From Erythrobacter sp. KY5 (GTDB taxonomy: Bacteria; Pseudomonadota; Alphaproteobacteria; Sphingomonadales; Sphingomonadaceae), in the NCBI RefSeq assembly GCF_003264115.1, contig NZ_CP021912.1, positions 2,339,001 to 2,403,000 on the forward strand: a DNA stretch of 64,000 nucleotides. Direction: 5' to 3'. Made by a program: the position numbers and the translations under genes. Each line of letters begins with the position of its first letter. The first letter of the stretch is position 1. The notes under the pieces were generated by a model. It made no database searches. It saw only the letters and a program-made list of their open reading frames with translations, and was not told where the DNA came from. Shown piece by piece: positions 30,668 through 38,599 of this stretch.

Positions 30668-31413
30668 ACCATCGCCATTCCGCCGTTCACGTGCAGTGTC
30701 TCGCCCGTAATGTATCCAGCCTCGCGGCTTGCAAGGAAGCTCACCGCTGCGCCGATATCATCGCCTGCGCCCATTTTGCCCATCGGGATGCGCGCATTGA
30801 TCGTCTCGGTCTGCTTTTCGTCGAGAGCGGTGGTCATCGCGGTGCGGATGAAACCGGGGGCGACGCAGTTGGCGGTGATGCCGCGGCTTGCGACTTCCTG
30901 AGCGAAGCTTTTGGTCATGCCGGTCAGGCCTGCCTTGGCAGCGCAATAATTCATCTGACCCGGATTGCCCGTGTGGCCGACGACGCTGGTGATGTTGATG
31001 ATACGGCCAAAGCGCGCCTTCATCATGGGCCGAGCGCTGGCGCGCATCAGGCGAAACGCCGCTTCGAGGTTGACCGAGATGACCTGGTCCCAGTCATCGT
31101 CCTTCATCCGCATGGCAAGGCCATCGCGCGTGATGCCTGCATTGTTCACAAGGATGTCGATCCCGCCCAGCGTATCGAGCGTTGCGGGGATCAGTTCCTC
31201 GACCTGTTCGGTGTTCGACAGATCGCAGGTGATCTCGACGTGCTCGCCGCCATGCTCTTCGTGTAGCTGCTCGCGAAAGGCGCGCAGCTTCTGGCCGTTC
31301 GAGCCGGACAGCGCCACCCGCGCGCCCTGCTTTGCCAGCGCAATCGCAATTGCCGAACCGATGCCGCCGCTTGCGCCGGTGACCAGCGCATTCATTCCAT
31401 CAAGCCTAAACAT
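30661..31413 (-). CDS. fabG: 3-oxoacyl-[acyl-carrier-protein] reductase
   Basis: The 250-aa FabG performs the NADPH-dependent reduction of 3-oxoacyl-ACP in type II fatty acid synthesis. It starts MFRLDGMNALVTGASGGIGSAIA with the TGASGGIG loop. NNAGITRDGL, the catalytic Ser in NITSVVGHTGNPG, YCAAKAGL and the end TLHVNGGMAMVG are all typical of FabG. GAGGAGAG precedes the ATG. It sits downstream of fabD and a GNAT gene on the same strand, matching the fabD-fabG pairing, but acpP and fabF do not follow here. Confidence 0.95.
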   Translation of the reverse strand: MFRLDGMNALVTGASGGIGSAIAIALAKQGARVALSGSNGQKLRAFREQLHEEHGGEHVEITCDLSNTEQVEELIPATLDTLGGIDILVNNAGITRDGLAMRMKDDDWDQVISVNLEAAFRLMRASARPMMKARFGRIINITSVVGHTGNPGQMNYCAAKAGLTGMTKSFAQEVASRGITANCVAPGFIRTAMTTALDEKQTETINARIPMGKMGAGDDIGAAVSFLASREAGYITGETLHVNGGMAMVG

Positions 31414-31423
31414 ATCTCTCTCC

Positions 31424-31852
31424 TCACCGGTTGAGGTAGTAAATCACCGCATCCTCACGCGTGTGGCCAAAGCTTTCATAAAGGCCGCGCGCGGGCACGT
31501 TATCGATTTCAGTACCCAACCAAATCTCTTCAATGCCTTCAGCATCGGCGCGTTCGAACAGCTTTTCGATCAAGGCGCGCGCAATGCCTTTCCGTCGCCA
31601 ATCGTCGCCTGTGCCGATCTCGTCAAGGAACAGTTCGGTCGGTTTGTCGGGATGGTCGTGGATGACCGCCATGAGCATGCCCACCACCTGCCCATCTTGA
31701 ACCGCGACCGCCATCCAGTTGGCAGGCCCTGCAAGATACCGAGCGAGCCGGTCCGGATCGATGTCATGGTCGAATGTGCCAGGCGCGACGCGCGTGAGCA
31801 GATGCGCGTTTTCCCGGGTGATCCAGTGGATGGTGAATTCCGGCGTGCTCAA
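31424..31852 (-). CDS. GNAT-family N-acetyltransferase
   Basis: The 142-aa protein is a single GNAT domain. It has WMAVAVQDGQVVGMLMAVI (beta 4), the acetyl-CoA loop GDDWRRKGIARALIEKLF (R/QxxGxG/A form) and the late LYESFGHTREDAVIYYL strand. It acetylates an unknown amine substrate. The gene is inserted between fabD and fabG: its start overlaps the fabD stop by 4 bp and 10 bp separate it from fabG, so all three are one transcript. Confidence 0.9.
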   Translation of the reverse strand: MSTPEFTIHWITRENAHLLTRVAPGTFDHDIDPDRLARYLAGPANWMAVAVQDGQVVGMLMAVIHDHPDKPTELFLDEIGTGDDWRRKGIARALIEKLFERADAEGIEEIWLGTEIDNVPARGLYESFGHTREDAVIYYLNR

Positions 31853-32784
31853 AGCGTCTTGGCGAACCCCTCCAGGTCTTCCATCGTGATCAGGCTGTCA
31901 GTCGCCGCTTCCTTGTCGATGCGGCCGATCATGGGACCAAGCACCTTGCCGCCCAGTTCGACGAAGCGTTCGACCCCGTCGGCGCGCATGGCGATGACGC
32001 TTTCACGCCAGCGCACTCGGCCTGTGACCTGCTCGACCAGAAGTGCGCGCTCTTCCTCCGGGTCCGAAACCTTGGCCGCAGTGACATTGGCGTAAACTGG
32101 AAGCGCGAGCGCACCCGGAGGCGTCTCGGCGAGCGCTTGCGCCATGCGGTCGGCAGCGGGCTGCATCAGCGAACAGTGGAACGGTGCGGAAACCGGCAGC
32201 GCGATGCCGCGCTTGATGCCGTGGTCCTTGGCCATCGCGATGGCGCGGTCGATGGCGCTCTTGTGGCCGGAGATCACGACCTGCGTTGGATCGTTGTCGT
32301 TCGCGACTTCGCACACGTCCTGTTCCGATGCGGCGGCGGCAAGCGCAGCGGCCTTCTCGACGTCTGCGCCGAGCAAAGCGGCCATCCCGCCCTCACCCAC
32401 GGGCACGGCTTCCTGCATCGCGCTTCCGCGCAGTTTTAACAGGCGTGCAGTGGTAGCAAGATCGAAAGCCCCGACACCGCAAAGCGCGCTGTATTCGCCG
32501 AGCGAGTGCCCCGCGACGCAGGAGCCGGTTTCTGTAAGCTTCACGCCGAATTCGTTCTCAAGCACGCGCAGGGTCGCAATCGCGTTGGCCATGATCGCAG
32601 GCTGTGCGTTTTCGGTGAGGGTCAGCTGATCTTCCGGCCCGTCGCGCATGATCGCCGATAGCTTCATGCCCAGCGCATCATCGACCTCTTCGAAAACCGC
32701 TCGCGCGGCAGCGCTTGCAGCGGCGAGATCGGTGCCCATGCCAACCTTCTGGCTACCCTGGCCCGGAAAAACGAATGCAATCAT
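31849..32784 (-). CDS. fabD: malonyl-CoA-[acyl-carrier-protein] transacylase
   Basis: The 311-aa FabD loads malonyl groups onto ACP for fatty acid elongation. It starts MIAFVFPGQGSQKVGMG and has the active-site serine in GHSLGEYSAL. The family RGSAMQEAVP loop follows and the second catalytic His is in SAPFHCSLM. ATG 32784 is the right start, since the open frame farther upstream (to 32919) has no family sequence and overlaps the LD-carboxypeptidase gene. It heads fabD-GNAT-fabG. Confidence 0.96.
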   Translation of the reverse strand: MIAFVFPGQGSQKVGMGTDLAAASAAARAVFEEVDDALGMKLSAIMRDGPEDQLTLTENAQPAIMANAIATLRVLENEFGVKLTETGSCVAGHSLGEYSALCGVGAFDLATTARLLKLRGSAMQEAVPVGEGGMAALLGADVEKAAALAAAASEQDVCEVANDNDPTQVVISGHKSAIDRAIAMAKDHGIKRGIALPVSAPFHCSLMQPAADRMAQALAETPPGALALPVYANVTAAKVSDPEEERALLVEQVTGRVRWRESVIAMRADGVERFVELGGKVLGPMIGRIDKEAATDSLITMEDLEGFAKTL

Positions 32785-32813
32785 TGTGATTATCCCTTGT
32801 TTGTCCCGCGCCG

Positions 32814-33644
32814 CTAGCCAGCCGACGCTGGACCCGCAAGTCCGAAGGGCACAACCCTGTTGGCAGCCGTATGTCCGATCTCGGCGCGGCCAAGGTAAGG
32901 CACGCCCATTCGGTCGCACCAGTATTTCGCGATTTCTTCCTCGCTCTGCCCGAAATCGACGTAGTTTTCGGGCACGGCGGTGACTGCCCCCAGCCTGATC
33001 CCGGCAATCCTCGGCAGGCTGCCAGCAAGTGCGAAGAACATGCGGTCGATGGCGTAGAGGTGTTCTGCGACCTCCTCGACCATGACGACGTGGCCGGTGA
33101 GGTCAGGCATGGCAGGCGTCTTTGCGAGCATGGCCAGCGTGATGAGATTGAAGGCGGCTGCGGGTGTGACCCCGTCCAGGCTCGGCTCCAGCCCGGAATT
33201 GTCCCCGCCAAACCAGCGCAAGACCCGCCGAACCGCCTCGCGCCCCGTTTCGGAGCGGGCGCTGACCGGCATCGAGCCGTGCGCGCACTGACCGATCCCC
33301 GCCTTGTACAGCGCGCCGAGCAGGTAGCCGCAGTCGGAAAAGCCCACATAGGTCTTTTGCCGCGCGCTCGCATTCATTTGAGCGACGGCGGCTTCGGCGA
33401 TGCGGTTGGAGCCGTAGCCACCCTTGGCAAACCACACGGCGTCGAACTGGGGATCATTCGCGCAATCAAGCAGCGCGGTGAGCCGCATGAGGTCATCGCC
33501 TGCAAAGTGGCCTTGCTCGGCGAAGCATTGTTCGTGGAATGTAACCCGCACACCGGGAAATTCATCTGCGACCAGTTGCCTCAATGCATCGGCGTGGTCG
33601 CGGGTGATCGGCGTTGCGGGCGCGCAAATGGCGATATTCGTCAT
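32814..33644 (-). CDS. ldcA: murein LD-carboxypeptidase (peptidase S66, LdcA-like)
   Basis: The 276-aa protein belongs to the S66 family, which removes the terminal D-Ala from murein tetrapeptides in peptidoglycan recycling. The substrate loop GGYGSNR (75-81) and the triad members S103 in VGFSDCG, E190 in MVEEVAEHLYAIDR and H258 in IGHTAANRVVPFG are all visible. No signal peptide is present, which fits the cytoplasmic location of LdcA. It is divergent from the Mpl/MurC-like ligase at 33700 with only 55 bp between them, consistent with a recycling pair. Confidence 0.92.
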   Translation of the reverse strand: MTNIAICAPATPITRDHADALRQLVADEFPGVRVTFHEQCFAEQGHFAGDDLMRLTALLDCANDPQFDAVWFAKGGYGSNRIAEAAVAQMNASARQKTYVGFSDCGYLLGALYKAGIGQCAHGSMPVSARSETGREAVRRVLRWFGGDNSGLEPSLDGVTPAAAFNLITLAMLAKTPAMPDLTGHVVMVEEVAEHLYAIDRMFFALAGSLPRIAGIRLGAVTAVPENYVDFGQSEEEIAKYWCDRMGVPYLGRAEIGHTAANRVVPFGLAGPASAG

Positions 33645-33699
33645 GGGCTGAGCCTATGGCGCTTGTCAGTCACCTTGCAAGCCCATAACCATAACCATC

Positions 33700-35136
33700 A
33701 TGGATCGCGACCCCCAATTACTCGACGCTGATGCGCCGGATGCGCACCCCCTGTTTTTCTGTGGGATCGGTGGATCGGGCATGCTCCCGCTTGCGCAGAT
33801 TGCGCATGGGCTTGGCCTCGAAGTCGCTGGCTCCGACCGTTCGTACGATCAGGGCCGCACGCCCGAAAAGTTCGCTTGGCTCGCTGACAATGGTTTCACC
33901 CTGTTCCCGCAGGACGGGAGCGGCATCACATCGCCTGCGCAGATCCTGATCGCTTCTGCCGCAGTAGAGGACACCGTGCCCGAGGTCCGCCGTGCCAAAG
34001 AGCTTGGCTGTGAGCGGATGAGCCGTGCTGAGTTGCTCTCCAACCTGTTCAACCGTGCCGAGCATTCGGTCGCTGTCGGCGGCACTTCGGGCAAATCGAC
34101 CGTCACCGGAATGATCGCGTGGATCATGGCCGAAGCCGGGCGCGACCCCACGGTCATGAACGGCGCGGTGATGAAGAACTTTGCCGATGCCTCCAATCCC
34201 TTCGCCTCGGCACGGATGGGGTCGGGCAGGAGCTTTGTCAGCGAAGTCGACGAAAGCGACGGATCAATCGCGCTTTATCGGCCCAGCGTCGGGGTGCTTC
34301 TGAACGTCAGTCTCGACCACAAGAGCATCGAGGAACTGCGCCAGCTTTTCGGCGATTATGTCGCGGTGTCCGACCGGGCCGTGGTCAATTTCGACAACGA
34401 GGAAGCCCGTTTCCTGGCTGAGCGCGCAAAGGACGTGGTGAGCTTCGCTGTGAACGACCAGAGCGCGGATATCACGGTAGAACCGGAATCGATCGAACAG
34501 GACGCATTGGGCATCAGGGCGGCCGTGATCGACAATCGCACGCGCGAGGTTTTTCCCCTGATCCTGCCGATGCCGGGCCTCCACAACCTGTCAAACGCGC
34601 TCGCAGCCATCGCTGCGGCGAGCGCATCGGGGATAGAGGTGCGTTCGGCTGTCTACGTGCTCAAGGATTTCGCAGGCCTTGCGAGGCGTTTCGACGTGGT
34701 CGGGACGAACGCCTCTGGCATAACGGTGATCGACGATTTCGGTCACAATCCCGAGAAATGCGCGGCCACCCTGCGCACGCTCAAGGCGACCGGGGGGCGC
34801 GTGATCGCGTTCTTCCAGCCGCACGGTTACGGACCGCTCAAGCAGATGCGACACGAACTCGCCGAGACCTTCGCGACCGAACTTGGCGCCGACGACATCA
34901 CTATCATGTGCGACCCGGTCTATTTCGGCGGCACGGTCGACCGCAGCGAAGGGACCGAACGGATCGTCGCGTTGATTGAAGAGCGTGGCGGCACGGCGGA
35001 GCATGTTGCCAAACGCGAAGCCTGCGGCGACCGGATTGTCGAACTCGCCAAGCCCGGCGACCGCATCGTCATCATGGGCGCACGCGACGACACGCTCAGC
35101 GCCTTTGCGCGCAGCGTGTTCGAGCGGATCGCATGA
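33700..35136 (+). CDS. Mur ligase family protein, Mpl/MurC-like
   Basis: The 478-aa cytoplasmic enzyme has the three Mur-ligase domains: an N-terminal UDP-binding fold (FFCGIGGSGMLPLAQIAHGLG), the ATP loop GTSGKST (128-134) and a C-terminal domain with DDFGHNPEKCAATLRTLK and FQPHGYGP. MurC and Mpl share the GIGGxGM start. Given the LdcA gene next door, I infer the recycling ligase Mpl, which reattaches the murein tripeptide to UDP-MurNAc. MurC cannot be excluded, although MurC is usually in the division cluster. The usual GTHGKTT loop is altered (His to Ser). Confidence 0.82.
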   Translation: MDRDPQLLDADAPDAHPLFFCGIGGSGMLPLAQIAHGLGLEVAGSDRSYDQGRTPEKFAWLADNGFTLFPQDGSGITSPAQILIASAAVEDTVPEVRRAKELGCERMSRAELLSNLFNRAEHSVAVGGTSGKSTVTGMIAWIMAEAGRDPTVMNGAVMKNFADASNPFASARMGSGRSFVSEVDESDGSIALYRPSVGVLLNVSLDHKSIEELRQLFGDYVAVSDRAVVNFDNEEARFLAERAKDVVSFAVNDQSADITVEPESIEQDALGIRAAVIDNRTREVFPLILPMPGLHNLSNALAAIAAASASGIEVRSAVYVLKDFAGLARRFDVVGTNASGITVIDDFGHNPEKCAATLRTLKATGGRVIAFFQPHGYGPLKQMRHELAETFATELGADDITIMCDPVYFGGTVDRSEGTERIVALIEERGGTAEHVAKREACGDRIVELAKPGDRIVIMGARDDTLSAFARSVFERIA

Positions 35137-35417
35137 ACAGCATCTACCTACAAGCGCGCCAGCACGCATGGTTCATGGCCGGTGCGCTTGTGCTTTCAGT
35201 GCTTTTCGTGATGCTGGTCGAGCGAAATTTCGGCCATTCTAGCATCGCATTCGGTATCGCAATTGTCGGCCTCGTATTCGCCAACCGACGAATGCTCAGC
35301 TACAATTGCCCGACCTGCGGCAAGAACCTGTTCTTTCGCGGCATGTTCGCGGTTCCGTGGCCGAAAAAGACTTGCGGAAAATGCGGGACGCAGCTCGCCC
35401 CGCCTTCCGAAGACTGA
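35133..35417 (+). CDS. small membrane protein with C-terminal zinc ribbon
   Basis: The 94-aa protein has two hydrophobic segments (about 13-30, AWFMAGALVLSVLFVML, and 38-50, SIAFGIAIVGLVFA). A cytoplasmic zinc-ribbon tail follows with CPTCG (about 61) and CGKCG (about 82), four Cys in the classical spacing. I recognise no family. The ATG overlaps the stop of the Mur-ligase gene by 4 bp (ATGA), so it is co-translated with it. Its stop abuts that of the convergent GST gene. Confidence 0.83.
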   Translation: MNSIYLQARQHAWFMAGALVLSVLFVMLVERNFGHSSIAFGIAIVGLVFANRRMLSYNCPTCGKNLFFRGMFAVPWPKKTCGKCGTQLAPPSED

Positions 35418-36062
35418 TCAGGCCGATATCGCTTTCAGCCCTTCCTCTTCACGCGCCACCGCGCGCTGATAGGCGGGTCTCGCCGTCAATCTCTCGCGAT
35501 AGGTCTTGAGGCTTTCCGGCACGCGCTCGTCTAGCCCGACCTTGCCTGCAAGGACCAGCGCATAGCCAACGCATATGTCGGCCACCGTAAAGCGATCCGC
35601 GCACAGATAGTCGCGCCCCTCCAGCCTGCGCTCGACCTTGACCAGACGCTTCTCGAACCACTTGGCGTAGGCGAGGCCGGCATCGCCCCACCCTTTCGCC
35701 TTCTCGAAGATGGCGAAGCGCATATAGACCGTCTGCGGGAAGGTGATCGTTGCATCGGCGTGGTAGGTGTAGTCGAGATATTCGGCATAGTCCGCTTCGC
35801 CCGGTGCGATCACGAGATCGCTCGAACCGCTCGTCACCGCCAGATAGTGTGCAATGGCACAGCTCTCGGTCATCTGCGCGTCGCCATCCACCAGCATCGG
35901 AACCGTGCCGAGCGGATTGATGTCGAGATATTCCGGCGCGAGGTGGCGCGGCGGGAATGGCAGGACCTTGAGGTCCAGATCGACCCCCGCCTCCTCTGCC
36001 GCCCACGTGGCGCGAAGACCCCTCGAACCGGCACAGGTGTAAAGCGTCAGTCCGCCGGCCAT
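35418..36062 (-). CDS. glutathione S-transferase family protein
   Basis: The 214-aa GST begins [29 protein letters not shown]. It has the GSH-binding NPLGTVPMLVDGDAQMTESCAIAHYLA segment and the C-terminal helical domain (FTVADICVGYALVLAG, RPAYQRA). Its ATG overlaps the DUF808 stop by one base (TGATG), so it is coupled to that gene. Substrate is unknown. The 76-residue open extension upstream is antisense-like sequence and not part of the protein. Confidence 0.91.
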   Translation of the reverse strand: MAGGLTLYTCAGSRGLRATWAAEEAGVDLDLKVLPFPPRHLAPEYLDINPLGTVPMLVDGDAQMTESCAIAHYLAVTSGSSDLVIAPGEADYAEYLDYTYHADATITFPQTVYMRFAIFEKAKGWGDAGLAYAKWFEKRLVKVERRLEGRDYLCADRFTVADICVGYALVLAGKVGLDERVPESLKTYRERLTARPAYQRAVAREEEGLKAISA

Positions 36063-37003
36063 CAGTGAGCGCCCTCGTACCCGATAACCTTGTGCAGCAC
36101 GATCGCGATCACGAAACCCAGAGCCAGTCCGAATACTGCCGAAACCGCGGCATATGTGACCCATCCGGCCACGCCGGACATCGCGGACAGCGCGCCGGCT
36201 GCCGCATATTCTGCGCCATGTGCAATGTCGTAGAACAGGTCGAAGCCGATCTCGTGCGTACCGTGGATGATAATCCCGCCACCAACCCACAGCATCGCGA
36301 TGGTTCCGATAAACGAAAGCGCGATGAGCAGGTTTGGCACAAAAGCGACAAGCCCTTCACCGAAACTGCGAGTCGCGGCGCTGTCCGATCTGGTGAGCGA
36401 AAGCCCGATATCGTCCAGCTTCACGATAATCGCGACGGCACCGTAAACCACTACGGTCACCGCCACCGCAACCAGTCCAAGCGCCAGCCCGCGTTCCCAC
36501 CAGGTCGGCAAATCGAGCTCGTTGAGAACAATCGCCATGATTTCGGCGGAGAGAATAAGGTCGGTGCGCACCGCGCCTGCCACGCGCTGCTTTTCGAATT
36601 CGACCGGGTCCTCGATCACGTCCTCGACGGTCTTGCCGTGCTTGTCGCCGCCGAGCTTCTCCATCACCTTTTCAGCGCCTTCGTAACAAAGGAAAGCGCC
36701 GCCCAACATCAGGATGTAGATGATGAGCCATGGCAGAAATTCAGACAACAGGATCGCGCCCGGAAGCAGGATGATCAGCTTGTTGAACAGGCTGCCCTTG
36801 GTGATCTTCCAGATGATCGGCAATTCACGCGCGGGCGACAGTCCCGTGACGTAGCTTGGCGTTACCGCCGCATCGTCGATCACCACTCCTGCGGTCTTGG
36901 AGCCTGCCTTGCTGGCTGCGACCGTGATGTCGTCGGCTGAAGCAGCCGCAGCGCGCGCAATAACCGCGACGTCGTCGAGCAAAGCGACCAGACCTGATGG
37001 CAT
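36062..37003 (-). CDS. DUF808 (YedI-like) inner membrane protein
   Basis: The 313-aa protein matches DUF808 membrane proteins: the start [32 protein letters not shown] is highly characteristic. It is followed by several hydrophobic helices, for example [25 protein letters not shown] and [20 protein letters not shown], about 6-7 in all. The function of the family is unknown. GST follows directly. The upstream 198 bp up to rpsF at 37202 is the divergent promoter region. Confidence 0.92.
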   Translation of the reverse strand: MPSGLVALLDDVAVIARAAAASADDITVAASKAGSKTAGVVIDDAAVTPSYVTGLSPARELPIIWKITKGSLFNKLIILLPGAILLSEFLPWLIIYILMLGGAFLCYEGAEKVMEKLGGDKHGKTVEDVIEDPVEFEKQRVAGAVRTDLILSAEIMAIVLNELDLPTWWERGLALGLVAVAVTVVVYGAVAIIVKLDDIGLSLTRSDSAATRSFGEGLVAFVPNLLIALSFIGTIAMLWVGGGIIIHGTHEIGFDLFYDIAHGAEYAAAGALSAMSGVAGWVTYAAVSAVFGLALGFVIAIVLHKVIGYEGAH

Positions 37004-37070
37004 TCATGTTCCCCTTTATCTATGCCTACCCCAACTGCCGCTTGGCCCCGCTGTTCCCGGCGCACAAGAC

Positions 37071-37098
37071 TTGCATTACCGGCGAAAACCGTTATGTG
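37071..37098 (+). promoter_or_regulatory. candidate sigma-70-type promoter for rpsF
   Basis: TTGCAT (37071-37076) and TATGTG (37093-37098) are separated by 16 bp, about 104 bp before rpsF. The spacing fits a sigma-70 promoter, but the -10 is poor and there is no experimental support. Confidence 0.3.
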
Positions 37099-37201
37099 CG
37101 CGCAACCGCTTCTTCCGGGAGGCGGCGTTAAAGAAAGCCGGAGGGGCCCCGCAATGGTGCGGACAAGCCAGCGATCGGCATTGCAATTGAAGGAACGCGA
37201 G

Positions 37202-37567
37202 ATGGCTCTTTACGAGCATATCTTCCTCGCGCGTCAGGACCTTTCACAGGCCCAGGTTGACGCGCTGGCGGCCACGGCGACCGAAATCGTCGAAGCGAAC
37301 GAAGGCAAGGTCACAAAGACCGAAACCTGGGGCCTCAAGTCCCTCGCCTACAAGATCGACCGCAACCGCAAGGCGCATTTCGTCATGCTCAACATTGACG
37401 CACCGGGTTCGGTCGTCGCCGAGCTCGAGCGCCAGACCCGTATCAATGAAGACGTCATCCGCTACATGACCATCCGTGTCGAAGAGCACGAAGAAGGTCC
37501 CAGCGTAATGATGCGCAAGAACGAGCGCGACAAGAAGCGCCGTTCAGACCGTGAGGAGCGCGACTGA
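37202..37567 (+). CDS. rpsF: 30S ribosomal protein S6
   Basis: The 121-aa S6 has [45 protein letters not shown] and the beta-strand [17 protein letters not shown]. The C-terminal tail is charged ([19 protein letters not shown]), as in other alphaproteobacteria. AAGGAACGCGAG precedes ATG 37202, a better start than the open frame farther upstream. It heads the rpsF-rpsR-rplI cluster. In E. coli RimK adds glutamates to the S6 C-terminus; a RimK gene lies at 42775-43680, but this S6 ends in Asp, so the substrate relation is not certain. Confidence 0.97.
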   Translation: MALYEHIFLARQDLSQAQVDALAATATEIVEANEGKVTKTETWGLKSLAYKIDRNRKAHFVMLNIDAPGSVVAELERQTRINEDVIRYMTIRVEEHEEGPSVMMRKNERDKKRRSDREERD

Positions 37568-37791
37568 TGGCCCGCCCGTTTTTCCGCCGCCGCAAGTCCT
37601 GCCCGTTCAGCGGCAAGGACGCCCCCAAGATCGATTACAAGGACGTGCGCCTGCTTCAGGGCTTCATGTCCGAGCGTGGCAAGATCGTGCCTTCGCGCAT
37701 CACCGCCGTTTCTGCAAAGAAGCAGCGTGAGCTGGCCAAAGCCATCAAGCGCGCGCGTCACATCGGCCTGCTGCCGTACATCGTGAAGTAG
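37567..37791 (+). CDS. rpsR: 30S ribosomal protein S18
   Basis: The 74-aa protein is S18: [37 protein letters not shown] and the basic end [14 protein letters not shown]. Its ATG overlaps the rpsF stop by one base (TGATG), so translation is coupled. S18 binds S6 in the small-subunit platform. The single CPF near the N-terminus is the remnant of the zinc-binding type. A 14-bp gap with GAGGAGACAAGAG leads into rplI. Confidence 0.97.
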   Translation: MARPFFRRRKSCPFSGKDAPKIDYKDVRLLQGFMSERGKIVPSRITAVSAKKQRELAKAIKRARHIGLLPYIVK

Positions 37792-37805
37792 AGGAGACAA
37801 GAGAC

Positions 37806-38480
37806 ATGGATATCATTCTCCTCGAACGTATCGAGAAGCTCGGCACGATCGGCGATGTCGTCACCGTCAAGGATGGCTATGCCCGCAACTTCCTTCTCCC
37901 GCAGAAGAAAGCCCTGCGCGCGAACGAAGCCAACAAGGCCGTGTTCGAAGCCAACCGTGAGCGTCTTGAACAAGAGAACGCCGAAAAGCGCAGCGAAGCT
38001 GAAAAGCTTGGCGAAAAGGTTGCAGGTGCAGAGGTTATCCTCATCCGTGCCGCTTCCAACGCCGGTCAGCTTTACGGTTCGGTCAACGTTCGCGACATGG
38101 TCGCTGGCCTTACTGAGAAGGGTCACGACATCGACAAAAAGCAGGTCATCATGGGCGCACCCATCAAGACCATCGGCATGCATGACGTAACCGTCGCCCT
38201 CCACCCTGAGGTGCACGTGATCGTCAAGGCAAACGTCGCCCGTTCGGACGACGAAGCTGAGCTTCAGTCGCAGGGCGTCGACGTTCTTGCCCAGCTGTTC
38301 GAAGAAGAGCAGCGCGAGATCGAAGAAGCTGCTGCCGATACGCGCATCGACAACGCTGGCCTGGAACCGGGTGAAATCCCCGAGGAGCTTTTCGAAGACG
38401 GTGTCTCCAAGCCGGAAGACGTGACCGAAACCGAAGCTCTGATCGAAGCGACGGACCACAAGGCCGAAGACGAAGCCTAA
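37806..38480 (+). CDS. rplI: 50S ribosomal protein L9 with long acidic tail
   Basis: The 224-aa protein is L9: [34 protein letters not shown] (the N-domain loop) and the C-domain with [12 protein letters not shown] and [22 protein letters not shown]9 is about 150 aa in E. coli. Here roughly 50 extra C-terminal residues form an acidic, partly repetitive tail ([44 protein letters not shown]). Longer L9 proteins are usual in alphaproteobacteria. It ends the operon, 20 bp before a strong terminator. Confidence 0.96.
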   Translation: MDIILLERIEKLGTIGDVVTVKDGYARNFLLPQKKALRANEANKAVFEANRERLEQENAEKRSEAEKLGEKVAGAEVILIRAASNAGQLYGSVNVRDMVAGLTEKGHDIDKKQVIMGAPIKTIGMHDVTVALHPEVHVIVKANVARSDDEAELQSQGVDVLAQLFEEEQREIEEAAADTRIDNAGLEPGEIPEELFEDGVSKPEDVTETEALIEATDHKAEDEA

Positions 38481-38500
38481 GCGCTTTCTCTCTTCGAGCG

Positions 38501-38541
38501 AAAAAGGGCGCGAGGGTCACGATGACCTTCGCGCCCTTTTT
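38501..38541 (+). terminator. intrinsic terminator after rplI
   Basis: A 19-bp stem (38501-38519 with 38523-38541) reads AAAAAGGGCGCGAGGGTCA and its near-perfect complement with one G-T pair and a 3-nt loop, followed by TTTTT. It lies 20 bp past the rplI stop. The A-run on the other side makes it potentially bidirectional. Confidence 0.93.
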
Positions 38542-38599
38542 GTAAAAGGCCTGCAAAGGTCCTAAATTAAGAGACAAGAACAACAACGAGGACATTTGA

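Noticed and set aside
33700-35136. Naming the ligase MurC
   Set aside because: The sequence could be MurC or Mpl; the LdcA neighbour favours Mpl, so I left the gene symbol empty.
37142-37201. Riboswitch or attenuator in front of rpsF
   Set aside because: The region is short and no leader peptide or stable alternating hairpins can be seen; only a possible promoter was noted.
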